From Archangium violaceum (GTDB lineage Bacteria > Myxococcota > Myxococcia > Myxococcales > Myxococcaceae), in NCBI RefSeq assembly GCF_016859125.1, contig NZ_CP069338.1, forward strand, positions 2,356,001-2,420,000: a stretch of 64,000 bases of DNA, given 5' to 3'. The first letter of the stretch is position 1. Every line of letters begins with the position of its first letter. The notes below the pieces were generated by a model. It saw only the letters and a program-made list of their open reading frames with translations, had not been told where the DNA came from and made no database searches. Shown here piece after piece: positions 31,305-40,780 of this stretch. Made by a program: the position numbers and the translations under genes.

Positions 31305-31354
31305 CTTCGTGTATCGACAACACCAACATAGTGTTCAATCTACACATAGTCAAG
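31305..31354 (-). promoter_or_regulatory. Promoter with 11-bp-periodic GTGT/ACAC operator (copy 1)
   Basis: Minus strand: -35 TTGACT (31353-31348), 17-bp spacer, -10 TATGTT (31330-31325). Overlaid are four half-sites GTGT (31345-31342), ACAC (31334-31331), GTGT (31323-31320), ACAC (31312-31309), each exactly 11 bp apart. The same layout is found before the PP2C gene. Confidence 0.75.
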
Positions 31355-31398
31355 GCAAGGTGGCCCGATTCGGGGCCGCCCCCGGGTACGGCGGAGTG

Positions 31399-33267
31399 TC
31401 AGGTCATGCGCAGGGCGGTGATGTCCTGACGGCGCACGACGGTGAGCCCGTGCTTCGTGAGGAAGAGGCGGCTGTCGGCATCGACGAAGGGCTCGGTGTC
31501 GGGGAACTCGCGAACGACCTCGAGCCGGCCCTGACGTAGTTCCACGCGGACGAGCCCCGCGTCGGTGGGGGCGAAGAGGGCCTCTCCCGCGGCGCACCTG
31601 CCTCGCGGAGAGCCGAGCCACGAGCCATCCCCCGCCTCCCCCTTCGCACTGGCCTTCACCGAGCCATCCGCGGCCACCACCACGCAGTGGTGCACGGTGC
31701 GACCTCCGGTCTCCTCGGCGAGGAAGAGCCAGCAGAGGGCGCCATCGAAGACGGCCTCGGCGTCCACCAGCCTGCCCGAGGGCCACGGCAGGGCGAGCCC
31801 ATCCTTGAGGCCCGGGCGCTCGGCGTCGAAGACGAAGGCGCCACGCAGCGAGCCCGCACGGTGGAAGCCGAGCCCGAAGCGCGGCCCCACGAAGAGGCGC
31901 GTCTGCCCGGCGAGCACCTCGCCCATGCGCTCGGGACCGAACGTCCCGTCCCGCCACAAGGCACCGGCATGAGCCCAGTAGCGGTGGCGCGCGTTCGCCG
32001 CGAAGGCCGGACGCTGCTCGGGCGCATCCACGCCAAGACGCTCGGGGCGCTGGCCCGGAGCGAGCACCGCGAGCTCCCCGCCCTTCCCCACCAGCGTGAC
32101 GGCGCCGTGGAGGGCCCATTGCAGCGAGGGGTCCAATCCGCCCTGGAGCACGTCCGAGCCCGTTTCGCGCCGGTACGCCCCGTCCGCGTGGAAGAGCCAG
32201 CGCAAGGCGCCGTCCTCGACACAGGCGTGGAGGATGACGCCCTTGGTGGTGAAGAGACGGGTGGCCACCACCTGGCCGCGCACGGTGGTGACGGGCGTGG
32301 TGGCCGCCGTCGCGCTCGGGCGGCATGTGGGGCACGAGGCCCTCGCGTGCTCCACCCCGCACGAAGCGCAGACGGTGAAGCGCAGCGAGTCCAGCAGCGG
32401 CAGGGGAAAGGGCCCTCGTGCGTCCTCGACGAACACCCGGTGCAGGCAGTGCAGCAGGTCATCCGGGAGGACGCCGAAGGGCGTGGCGGGCCTGGGGTAC
32501 TGCACCTCCGGGTGGAAGACGGTGATGCGCTGGAGGACGCGAGCGGTGGGCGTGGCCTTGGGCGCGGGAGGCGTGGGGCGGTGGATGCCGCCATGAGGCC
32601 CCACGCACAGGAGGCTCTGCATCAGCGCGACGGCGAAGGCATACCAATCACTCTCCCTGGACGCCGGGCGCGAGGGCATCAGTCCCTGGGTCGAGCCCCC
32701 CAGGCGCAGCGGATCGAGGAACTTCTCGGTGAAGACGGTGGCGAGGTAGGGGCCGAACTGGAAGCTGTCCGCGTCGATGAGCCAGGCGTCGTTGCCGGTG
32801 ACGAGGATGTTGAGATCATTGAAGTCCCCCACCACCACGCCGCAACCATGGAGCGCGGAGAGCGAGCGGTGCAGACCGCGGAAGATCTCCGCGACGCGGG
32901 AGGACGATACGCCGGCGCGGCGGAAGGACGGCTCACCGAAGCGGCGCAGGGGCTCGGCGCCCTCGAGCTTGCGCATGGCGTAGCCGAGCACCGTCTTCCC
33001 CTTCTTGTCGGTGGCGAGCGTCCGCGGAGAGATGACGCGTGGGGGCAGCGGCCTGGGGAAGGCGGGGAGCTTGTGCTGGTGCTCGGCGATGCGGGCGCGG
33101 GCGGCGGCCTGCTCGTCGGGAAGGTTGCCGTAATCGGGGTGCTCGGGGGGCTTGAAGAGCTTGAGGACGCGCCCGTCTCCGAGGTCGAACACGTCGGCCT
33201 CGCCGCCCTTGCCGAGCGCCTTCGTGGGATCCAACCGGAGCTTCTTGCCTTCGAGGTAGACGTCCAT
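31399..33267 (-). CDS. TerY/YegI-type protein kinase with zinc ribbon and beta-rich C-terminus
   Basis: 622 residues; start ATG 33267, 4 nt after the PP2C stop. Divergent kinase: Gly-loop GKGGEADVF, Lys36 (VLKLFK), catalytic loop VVGDFNDLNIL (Asp148, Asn153; the HRD His-Arg and the Lys are replaced) and DxD in place of DFG (LIDADSFQ, Asp165). The GD-N...DxDSxQ pattern is the hallmark of YegI-like kinases of TerY-P triads. A zinc ribbon follows (Cys300, Cys303, Cys312, Cys315), then about 300 residues of short beta repeats. Probably an active cytoplasmic kinase opposed by the coupled PP2C phosphatase. Followed after 98 bp by the second promoter module and the hydrolase. Confidence 0.85.
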   Translation of the reverse strand: MDVYLEGKKLRLDPTKALGKGGEADVFDLGDGRVLKLFKPPEHPDYGNLPDEQAAARARIAEHQHKLPAFPRPLPPRVISPRTLATDKKGKTVLGYAMRKLEGAEPLRRFGEPSFRRAGVSSSRVAEIFRGLHRSLSALHGCGVVVGDFNDLNILVTGNDAWLIDADSFQFGPYLATVFTEKFLDPLRLGGSTQGLMPSRPASRESDWYAFAVALMQSLLCVGPHGGIHRPTPPAPKATPTARVLQRITVFHPEVQYPRPATPFGVLPDDLLHCLHRVFVEDARGPFPLPLLDSLRFTVCASCGVEHARASCPTCRPSATAATTPVTTVRGQVVATRLFTTKGVILHACVEDGALRWLFHADGAYRRETGSDVLQGGLDPSLQWALHGAVTLVGKGGELAVLAPGQRPERLGVDAPEQRPAFAANARHRYWAHAGALWRDGTFGPERMGEVLAGQTRLFVGPRFGLGFHRAGSLRGAFVFDAERPGLKDGLALPWPSGRLVDAEAVFDGALCWLFLAEETGGRTVHHCVVVAADGSVKASAKGEAGDGSWLGSPRGRCAAGEALFAPTDAGLVRVELRQGRLEVVREFPDTEPFVDADSRLFLTKHGLTVVRRQDITALRMT

Positions 33268-33271
33268 GGAG

Positions 33272-34078
33272 TCAGGCCCTTCCCTGCCGGCGGCGCAGGA
33301 CGACGAGGGTGGTGTCATCGGAGAGCAACCCGGGCACGCGCACGAGTCGCTGGGCCGGGAAGTCGGCGCGGACGGACTCGCGGTTGAGGAGCGCGAGACG
33401 GCGGCGCAGTGCGTCCGGGTTGGAGAAGAACCGGTCGTCGCTCCAGAACTGCGAGAGCGGGCCCACGGGCTCGTCGCGCTCGGGAACCCGCGCCTCGGCG
33501 AGCCCCTCCAGGTCACAGACACCATCCGTGCCGAGCAGCAGCGAGTCCACCTCCCCGGTGCGCTGGAGTGCCTGGGCCCGCAGGGAGACGGCGCCCGGCT
33601 TCAGCAACCCATAGGCGAGGTAGGGCGGCGCGTTGCCGGGAAAGGGCCCGAGCCGGTGGACCTCGCCATTGAGGGCCCAGAGCCCGTCACCCGCGGAGAA
33701 GACGAGCGTGTGCTCCGGGGTGACGACGGCGCCCACGAGGGTGAAGAGCAGCGCCTCGCCGATGGACCGCTGCCCGAGCTCCCCAGAGAGGGCCTGGAGG
33801 AAACAGAGCACGTCCGCGCCCAGGCGCTGGAGGAACCCGGGCGAGTCGACGGGCACCTGCTGGCCCAGCAGCGAGAGCGCTCCCTCCACTACCCTGCGGG
33901 CGCCGAGCTGCGCCCCCAGCTCACTCTGGGCGCCACTGCCGCACCCGTCCGCGACGACGGCGGCGAGCCCGTGCTCGCTGGCCCGCGCCCAGAGGGCATC
34001 CTGGTTGTTGCGTCCGGCTCGGGCGTGCTCCCGGCCCATGACGGTGGCGGCGGCAAGCTCGAAGGGCAGCGAGGACAT
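33272..34078 (-). CDS. PP2C-family protein phosphatase (TerY-P/YegK-like)
   Basis: 268 residues; ATG 34078 preceded by AGGAGAGGAGAGCC. PP2C metal-binding Asp motifs are all visible: NNQDALW, VVADGCGSG, FSAGDGLWA, LLGTDGV and LLSDDTTLVVL. The N-terminus VMGREHARAGRNNQDA is typical of the YegK/TerY-associated subgroup. It should dephosphorylate Ser/Thr on the kinase or its targets. First gene of the set PP2C - kinase - hydrolase - vWA, under the GTGT/ACAC promoter module at 34107-34156. Confidence 0.9.
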   Translation of the reverse strand: MSSLPFELAAATVMGREHARAGRNNQDALWARASEHGLAAVVADGCGSGAQSELGAQLGARRVVEGALSLLGQQVPVDSPGFLQRLGADVLCFLQALSGELGQRSIGEALLFTLVGAVVTPEHTLVFSAGDGLWALNGEVHRLGPFPGNAPPYLAYGLLKPGAVSLRAQALQRTGEVDSLLLGTDGVCDLEGLAEARVPERDEPVGPLSQFWSDDRFFSNPDALRRRLALLNRESVRADFPAQRLVRVPGLLSDDTTLVVLRRRQGRA

Positions 34079-34106
34079 GGCTCTCCTCTCCTGGGGACCT
34101 GACGGA

Positions 34107-34156
34107 CTTCGTGTTTTTCCAACACATAGTTAGTGTCCACGAAACACCAAGTCAAG
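34107..34156 (-). promoter_or_regulatory. Promoter with 11-bp-periodic GTGT/ACAC operator (copy 2)
   Basis: Minus strand: -35 TTGACT (34155-34150), 17-bp spacer, weak -10 TAACTA (34132-34127). Half-sites GTGT 34147-34144, ACAC 34136-34133, GTGT 34125-34122 and ACAC 34114-34111, exactly 11 bp apart. As in copy 1, CTTGACT is 2 bp from the first half-site and the last reads ACACGAAG. Confidence 0.75.
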
Positions 34157-34332
34157 CCGGGCGTGGCCACTACCCGCTGGTTGGGGGTACCAGGTCCTTC
34201 CCATCCGCTCGACGAAGCCCTCCAGGCGAACAATCAAGGCGGGTGCCCCGTTCGCGTCCGAAAGCGTACAATTCGTCGTGTCGGCGCGACGACGTCATGG
34301 GGACCGGTTCTCGCCAACAGGTGTGCTCATCC

Positions 34333-37300
34333 ATGTTGGATATTCCGGGGTACCGGGTTCTGGGAACCATCCGAGCCACGGGCTCGAACGCTTTGTTTCA
34401 GGCGGTGCGTGAGGCCGATGGCCTGCCCGTCATCATCAAGACCCCCATGCTGGCCTCGCCCGGTCGCCCGGAGAGCGAGCGCTACCGGCGCGAGTTCTCG
34501 ATCCTGCAGCGGCTTCGGGACGTGCGGGGCGTGGTCAGGCCCTATGCCTACGAACGGCTCGGCGAGCGGCCCCTGTTGCTGCTGGAGCGGGTGCAGGGCC
34601 ACTCCCTGTCCGAGTCCACGGGCCACCCCCTGGAGCTCTCCCGGTTCCTGCAGCTGGCCCTCTCCCTGGCTTCCACCCTGGGTGAGGTCCACGGGCGCAA
34701 CGTCATCCACAAGGACATCAAGCCCTCCAACATCATCCTGGAGCCCTCGGGCGACGCACGGCTCATCGACTTCGGGGTGGCCACCCTGCAGAAGGTGGAG
34801 CACCTGGACGCGGCGCCGACACACCTCATCGAAGGCACGCTGGCCTACATGTCGCCAGAGCAGACGGGGCGGATGAACCGGGCGGTGGACTACCGCACCG
34901 ACTTCTACTCCCTGGGGATCACCTTCTACGAGCTGCTCACAGGGCGTCGCCCCTTCCAGGGGAAGGACGCGCTCGAGTGGTTCCACGCCCACATGGCGCA
35001 GAAGCCCAGGCCGCCGCACGAGTTGAACCCGCAGGTGCCCCCGGTCTTGTCCGCCCTCGTCCTCAAGCTCCTGGCGAAGGTGGCCGAGGAACGCTACCAG
35101 AGCGCCGAGGGACTCCAGGCCGACCTGGAGCGCTGCCGCCAGGCGCTGAGCCAGGGCGTGCGGGAGGAATTCACGTTGGGCACACAGGACACGCCCAACC
35201 ACTTCCAACTGCCGCAACGGCTCTACGGACGAGAGGAGCAGGTGTCCACCCTGCTCGAGGGCTTCGAGCGGGTGGCGAGCACGGGCAGGCCGGAGCTGGT
35301 CCTCGTCAGCGGGTACTCGGGCATCGGCAAGTCCTCCGTGGTGAACGAGTTGCACAAGCCCGTGGTCCAGCGCCGCGGCTTCTTCCTGAGTGGCAAGTTC
35401 GACCAGTTCCAGCGGGACATCCCCTACACCACCCTGGCCCAGACACTCCGGGGCCTCGTGCAGCAGTTGCTCGCGGGGAGCGATGAGGAGCTCGCCCGGT
35501 GGCGCCAGCAGGTGAACCAGGCCTGGGAAGGCCAGGGCCAGCTGCTCGTGGATCTCGTGCCCCAGCTGGAGGTGCTGGTGGGCCCTCAGCCCGCGCTCCA
35601 GGAGGTGCCCCCTGGCGAGGTGCAGCACCGCTTCTATCGGGTGGTCCGCCAGTTCCTCTCGGTGTTCGCCACCCCGCGGCACCCCCTGGTGGTGTTCCTG
35701 GATGACCTGCAGTGGGCGGACCTCGCCAGTCTGCAGCTGCTCTCTCATATGCTGTCGCAGCCGGAAGCCCTCCCGGTGTTGTGGATTGGCGCCTACCGGG
35801 ACAACGAGGTGGGCCCCTCCCACTCGCTCCTCTCCGTGTTGGACGAGGCGCGCAAGACGGGGGCACGAATGACGGACATCCGCCTGGAGCCGCTGAACGT
35901 GGCCCAGGTGGAGCAGCTGGTCGCCGACACGCTGCCAGGAGCGGACAGGGAAGTGGTCGCCCCCCTCTCGGCGATGGTGCACGAGAAGACGGGCGGCAAC
36001 CCCTTCTTCCTGTTGCAGCTGCTGGTGGCGCTCCACCAGGACGGCCTGCTGGTGCGTGTGCCCGGAGGAGGCTGGCGGTGGGACGCCGAGGGAGTGCGGG
36101 CCCGGGACTATTCGGAAAACATCGTCGACTTCATGGTGGGCAAGCTGCGTCAGCTCCCCCCGGGCACGCAGCATCTGCTGCAGCTGGCGGCGTGTGTGGG
36201 CAATGTCTTCCCCCTCCAGATGTTGGGCACCCTCGCCGGTCTGTCCGAGGAAGGAGAGGTGGAGCAAGGCATCGAGCCCGCGCTCCAGGAAGGCATGCTG
36301 GTGCGCGCCAGCCCGACCCTGTACCGCTTCCTCCATGACCGCATCCAACAGGCTGCCCATTCCCTCCTCTCCGAGTCCCAGCGCAAGGCCGCCCACCTGC
36401 GCATCGGCCGGTTGATGCTCGAGGGCCTCTCCCAGGAACAACTGCGCGAATCGCTCTTCGACGTGGTGAGCCAGCTCAACGCCGGGGTGGAGCTGATGGA
36501 GGACCCCGCGGAGCGCCACCACCTCATGCGGTTGAACACCGAGGCGGGTGACAAGGCCAGGGCCGCGATGGCGCTCCGCCCCGCCATCACCTACTTCTCG
36601 ACGGCCTTCTCGCTCATTCCAGGAGACCCCTGGGAGACGGACCCCGAGCTGGCCTTCAAACTGAAATTCACCCAGGCGCGCTGTGAATTCATGCACGGCA
36701 ACATCGCCGAGGCGCGCCGGCAGGTCGACACGCTCCTCCCCCGGGCTCGTACCCGCGCGGACTCCGTGGCCGTCCACATCCTGAGGATGGACGTCCACTT
36801 CGCCATGAGCGAGAGCCAGCGGGGTCTGGCCTGCATGCGGGAATGCCTGGCCGTGCTGGGCATGCCGCTCTCGACAACCCCCTCCTGGGAGGAGGCGGTG
36901 GCCGCTCATGAGGAGGTGTGGACCTTGCTGGGGGAGCGCCCCATCGAGAGCCTCATCGACCTGCCACCCATGACCGACCCGGACGTGAAGCTGGCCGTCA
37001 GCACCCTCCTGGAGTTCTACCCGACCGCGTACGCCACCAATCACCACCTGTTCATCATCATCGTGAGCAGGATTGTCTCCCTCACCATCCGCCACGGTTT
37101 CGTGGATGCCGCCACGCCCGGATGTGGCTGGTTTGGCTTCATCTCCAGCTCGTACTTCAAGCGGTACCGGGAAGGCCTTGCCTTCTCCAGGCTCGCCCTC
37201 GGGTTCGTCGAGCAGTACAACCTGACCGCCCACCGCGGGAGGGTTCTCTACTGCATGCAGTTCTGCAGCTATTGGACCCGGCCCCTGCCCCAGGCGCAGG

Positions 37301-39600
37301 AGTTCGTCACCAAGGGACTCCACCACGCGCTTCAGGTGGGGGACATCCTGGGTGCCGCCTACAGCAACTGGTACATCGTCTACAACCGTCTCTTCATGGG
37401 GCATCACCTGGATGAGGTCTACCGGGAGACGCTCGTGCGCGGCGGGTTCTTGAGCAAGACGGGCATCAGGGAGCCCCAGGACTATGTCCTGTTGGATCAG
37501 CGCTACGTGCAGAACATGCGCGGGCACACCCACTCGTTCGGCACGCTGAACGGGGACGGCTTCGATGAGCAGGCCTTCGAGGCCCAGCTCCCCCAACGCC
37601 AGGCGACCCTGAAGAGCAACTATTGGCTCGCCAGACTCCAGTCGCGATTCATGTGCGGTGCCTACGCGGAGGCCCGGGAGGCAGCGGACAAGACGGCCGA
37701 GTTCCTGTGGGTCATGCAGGGCACACTCCCCCAGTGCGTCTTCCATTTCTACCGCGCCCTCGCCCTGGCGGCGTGCTTCGAGGGGGCCACGCCCGAGGAG
37801 CAGCGGCGGTTCCTCGAGGCCATCCAGTCGCACCAGCGGCAGCTCGCGGAGTGGGCGGAGAATTGCCCCGAGAACTTCCACGCGCTCGAGCGACTGGTGT
37901 CCGCGGAGCTGGCCCGCCTCGCGGGACGGTCCGAGGAGGCCACGTGCGCTTACGAGGAAGCCATCAACTCGGCGAGAGAGAATGGTGCCACCCAGTACGT
38001 GGCACTGGCCAGCGAGCTCGCCGCGAACTTCTGGCGCACGCGGAAGGCGCCCATCGTCGCTCACGCCTTCGCACGTGAAGCCCGGGCGGCGTACCGGCAG
38101 TGGGGCGCCCTGGGCAAGGTCCAGCACCTGGAGTCCCAGTGGCCCCACCTCTCTTCCGTGGCGTCCGCGGAGGACGAGCTGACCACCAGCAGTACGGACT
38201 CGACCCGCATCGACGCGCTCACGGTCGTCAAGGCCCAGCAGGCCGTCTCCAGTGAAATCGTCCTGGAGCGACTGGTCACCACGCTGCTGCACGCGGCCAT
38301 CGAGAACGCGGGCGCCCAGCGAGGCGCCCTGCTACTGCCCGACGGCGACACCCTGTCGGTGGCCGCCAGCTCCGATACGTCGTCGGAGGGAGCGGCCCCC
38401 GAGCTCCCGTGGACGCTCCTCGCCTATGTCCGGCGCGCACAGGAGCACGTGCTCATCGGCGATGCCTCCAAGCCCCATCCCTTCTCGTCCGACGCGTACC
38501 TGGCACACAGTGGAGCGCGCTCGGTGTTGTGCCTGCCCCTGATGAGGCAGGAGCGGTTCTCCGGCGCGCTCTACCTGGAGAACAACCTGGCCACCAACGC
38601 CTTCAGCCCCGCGCGCCTGGCGCTCCTGGGTCACATCGCCTCCCAGGCGGCCATCTCCATCGAGAACGCCCGGCTCTATGAGGACGTCCAGCGCGCCAGG
38701 GCGGAGCTCCGCCAGGCCAATGAGGAGCTGGAGCAGCGGGTGGAGGAGCGTACGCGTGAGCTCAAGCAGGCCCAGGCCCGCCTGGTGGATACCGCTCGCG
38801 AGGTGGGCATGGCGGAGGTGGCCTCCAACGTGCTGCACAACGTGGGCAACGTGCTCACCAGCGCCGTCGTCAACCTCGAGATGATTCGTAAAGCCGTGGG
38901 CTCCTCGCGCGTGGGCCGCCTGAAGCAGGCCTCGAACCTGCTGCTGGAGAACCGGGCCGGACTGGCCGACTTCCTCGCCGAGGGATCTCGCGGCAGCCAC
39001 CTGCCGGACTACCTCTCCGCGCTCGCTGACGAGTTGATGCACGAGCAGACCCGCCTCATGGATGACGTCGATGCCATGGGCCGTCACATCGATCACATCC
39101 GCACCATCGTCCAGGTTCAGCAGACGTATGCCAGGACCACGCTCATGACGGAGGAGTGCGACCTGGGCCACCTCATCGACGACGCCCTGCGCATCCAGAT
39201 GCCCGCCCTGCAGCGCCACGGAGTGTCCGTCCGCATCGAACGCGTTCCCGTCCCCAAGGTGAAGGTGGACAAGCACAAGGTGCTGCAGATCCTCATCAAC
39301 CTGCTGAGCAATGCCAAACACGCGCTGGACTCGAAGCCCGAGGGGCAGCGCAACCTGTGGGTGAAGCTGAGAGCGGAAGGGCCGGTGGCACGCATCCAGG
39401 TGGTGGATGATGGGATGGGAATCGCGCCCGAGGTGAAGGGGAAACTGTTCGCCCACGGCTTCACCACCCGCAAGGACGGCCACGGCTTCGGCCTGCACTC
39501 CAGCGCCCTGGCGGCACAGCTCCTCAATGGCCGTCTGAGCATCGAGAGCGAGGGACCCGGAAAGGGCGCCGTGACCACGCTGGAGCTACCTCTCTCCTAG
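34333..39600 (+). CDS. Giant hybrid sensor: Ser/Thr kinase - AAA ATPase - TPR-like - GAF - histidine kinase (paralogue)
   Basis: 1755 residues, one residue different in length from the protein at 1508-6772 and alike throughout (both open MLDIPGY; same Lys36). Kinase with NVIHKDIKPSN and IDFGVATLQ; ATPase with SGYSGIGKSS and FLDDLQWAD; helical middle; GAF (QRGALLLP); coiled coil; histidine kinase with SNVLHNVGNVLTS and HGFGLHSSALAAQLL. No membrane segment. ATG 34333 matches the paralogue's start; an upstream GTG at 34111 lies inside the divergent promoter and is rejected. Divergent from the PP2C gene with 254 bp between, so it is not part of that operon. Signal and output unknown. Confidence 0.9.
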   Translation: MLDIPGYRVLGTIRATGSNALFQAVREADGLPVIIKTPMLASPGRPESERYRREFSILQRLRDVRGVVRPYAYERLGERPLLLLERVQGHSLSESTGHPLELSRFLQLALSLASTLGEVHGRNVIHKDIKPSNIILEPSGDARLIDFGVATLQKVEHLDAAPTHLIEGTLAYMSPEQTGRMNRAVDYRTDFYSLGITFYELLTGRRPFQGKDALEWFHAHMAQKPRPPHELNPQVPPVLSALVLKLLAKVAEERYQSAEGLQADLERCRQALSQGVREEFTLGTQDTPNHFQLPQRLYGREEQVSTLLEGFERVASTGRPELVLVSGYSGIGKSSVVNELHKPVVQRRGFFLSGKFDQFQRDIPYTTLAQTLRGLVQQLLAGSDEELARWRQQVNQAWEGQGQLLVDLVPQLEVLVGPQPALQEVPPGEVQHRFYRVVRQFLSVFATPRHPLVVFLDDLQWADLASLQLLSHMLSQPEALPVLWIGAYRDNEVGPSHSLLSVLDEARKTGARMTDIRLEPLNVAQVEQLVADTLPGADREVVAPLSAMVHEKTGGNPFFLLQLLVALHQDGLLVRVPGGGWRWDAEGVRARDYSENIVDFMVGKLRQLPPGTQHLLQLAACVGNVFPLQMLGTLAGLSEEGEVEQGIEPALQEGMLVRASPTLYRFLHDRIQQAAHSLLSESQRKAAHLRIGRLMLEGLSQEQLRESLFDVVSQLNAGVELMEDPAERHHLMRLNTEAGDKARAAMALRPAITYFSTAFSLIPGDPWETDPELAFKLKFTQARCEFMHGNIAEARRQVDTLLPRARTRADSVAVHILRMDVHFAMSESQRGLACMRECLAVLGMPLSTTPSWEEAVAAHEEVWTLLGERPIESLIDLPPMTDPDVKLAVSTLLEFYPTAYATNHHLFIIIVSRIVSLTIRHGFVDAATPGCGWFGFISSSYFKRYREGLAFSRLALGFVEQYNLTAHRGRVLYCMQFCSYWTRPLPQAQEFVTKGLHHALQVGDILGAAYSNWYIVYNRLFMGHHLDEVYRETLVRGGFLSKTGIREPQDYVLLDQRYVQNMRGHTHSFGTLNGDGFDEQAFEAQLPQRQATLKSNYWLARLQSRFMCGAYAEAREAADKTAEFLWVMQGTLPQCVFHFYRALALAACFEGATPEEQRRFLEAIQSHQRQLAEWAENCPENFHALERLVSAELARLAGRSEEATCAYEEAINSARENGATQYVALASELAANFWRTRKAPIVAHAFAREARAAYRQWGALGKVQHLESQWPHLSSVASAEDELTTSSTDSTRIDALTVVKAQQAVSSEIVLERLVTTLLHAAIENAGAQRGALLLPDGDTLSVAASSDTSSEGAAPELPWTLLAYVRRAQEHVLIGDASKPHPFSSDAYLAHSGARSVLCLPLMRQERFSGALYLENNLATNAFSPARLALLGHIASQAAISIENARLYEDVQRARAELRQANEELEQRVEERTRELKQAQARLVDTAREVGMAEVASNVLHNVGNVLTSAVVNLEMIRKAVGSSRVGRLKQASNLLLENRAGLADFLAEGSRGSHLPDYLSALADELMHEQTRLMDDVDAMGRHIDHIRTIVQVQQTYARTTLMTEECDLGHLIDDALRIQMPALQRHGVSVRIERVPVPKVKVDKHKVLQILINLLSNAKHALDSKPEGQRNLWVKLRAEGPVARIQVVDDGMGIAPEVKGKLFAHGFTTRKDGHGFGLHSSALAAQLLNGRLSIESEGPGKGAVTTLELPLS

Positions 39601-39619
39601 AGGCCCAGGCCCCTGCCGC

Positions 39620-40669
39620 TCACCGTGATGGGGTCAGCGTTGCTGGCAGCGACAGCAGCTCGAAGTCATCCGCCGTGAAGGCCCTCGCGTCCGTCGCCGT
39701 GAGCAACCCCGTCCAGGACTCGTCCTTGCCCGTCAGCACTTCGGCATAGAACGTCGCGACCCCCGCGCGGTCGACGACGTAGGCGCCATACGTCTTCAGC
39801 GCCGTGCCGATGATTCGACACGCCGTGTTCGCTCCACACGCGCGGTTCACGTCGACCGAGGACTTCAGCCGCAGGCGTGCCCCCTCCGGAATGCAGGCCG
39901 GTCCATTTCGCTCCGGGTCGTCCACGTTGTCGCTGTGCGACGCGATATTGACGGTCACGCCATCCGTCCCCAGCCCCCTGGCGTAATGGTGGCCGCCCGT
40001 CCAGGGGTAGGCCATCGCGAGCGCATGGGGAATCACGCCCGCCTTCATTTCCTTGTGGAGGATGCTGCCCGCGATCAAGGAGCCGCCATAGGCCCGGGCG
40101 CTCAGCGCACCCGCCTCGGTCTGATAGCCCATGCCGTGCGTATCGAAGCGCGCACCCGCCCCGGCCATCCATTCTCCCGCCTCGTTCTTTCGCAGCTCCC
40201 AGAACTCATACAGCGTGTGCTGGGGCACATCCCACACGGCGAGGTGATGGTCGGAGCCCACGGCGGGCGTGGCCTGCTCGGGAAGGGGCACCGACGAGAA
40301 ACCACCCCACCAGCCATACGTATCCCCGACCCGGACTCTTCGAGTCGAGGCATCGGCGGTGTACAGGGGGACGCCGTAGTCCGGGTAGGCCGTCGTTCCC
40401 GCGATGTCGAAGCCCTTGCCCGCGACCTTGAACGCATGCTTCAGGCTTCCAACCGAATCACTGGAGATCCTCAGGGCGGACGTCGGGTCGGGGCTCCCCG
40501 TGGCCGGCGTGTTCCAGGGTGACGCGGAGGAAAACAGCCGTTCATCCGCTACCTCGGCCGGGGCCTCCGCGCCGCTCGTGCCACTGCTCGAGCCCACACA
40601 GCCGGACATCGCGAGCAGGGCCAGGGCCCAGGCGGGTGCAGCGAGGGGGCGTATCGTTCTCTTGCTCAT
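39620..40669 (-). CDS. Hypothetical lipoprotein, secreted beta-rich
   Basis: 349 residues. Lipoprotein signal with lipobox AMSGC (Cys about 24), a Ser/Gly/Ala linker, then a globular part beginning ERLFSSASPWNTPA, rich in Gly, Trp and His (GSDHHLAVWDVP, GWWGGFSS, HALAMAYPWTGGHHYARG). The closely placed His/Asp could bind metal, but no family is recognised. Probably cell-surface or outer membrane. Convergent with the giant kinase (19 bp between stops). A decayed copy of its signal-peptide region is found at 50846-50917. Confidence 0.8.
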   Translation of the reverse strand: MSKRTIRPLAAPAWALALLAMSGCVGSSSGTSGAEAPAEVADERLFSSASPWNTPATGSPDPTSALRISSDSVGSLKHAFKVAGKGFDIAGTTAYPDYGVPLYTADASTRRVRVGDTYGWWGGFSSVPLPEQATPAVGSDHHLAVWDVPQHTLYEFWELRKNEAGEWMAGAGARFDTHGMGYQTEAGALSARAYGGSLIAGSILHKEMKAGVIPHALAMAYPWTGGHHYARGLGTDGVTVNIASHSDNVDDPERNGPACIPEGARLRLKSSVDVNRACGANTACRIIGTALKTYGAYVVDRAGVATFYAEVLTGKDESWTGLLTATDARAFTADDFELLSLPATLTPSR

Positions 40670-40780
40670 GTCGCGCCGAGTCTAGAGGGAGGTGCTCTCG
40701 GTGACGAAGTACGGCAACATGGGTGCGGCCGTGCCAGGCGGGAGCCGCGAGCTCTGGTTGTGCCCGGTATGGGAGCGAGC

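Noticed and set aside
34111-34332. N-terminal extension of the second giant kinase
   Set aside because: It would cross the divergent promoter module and has no similarity to the paralogue.
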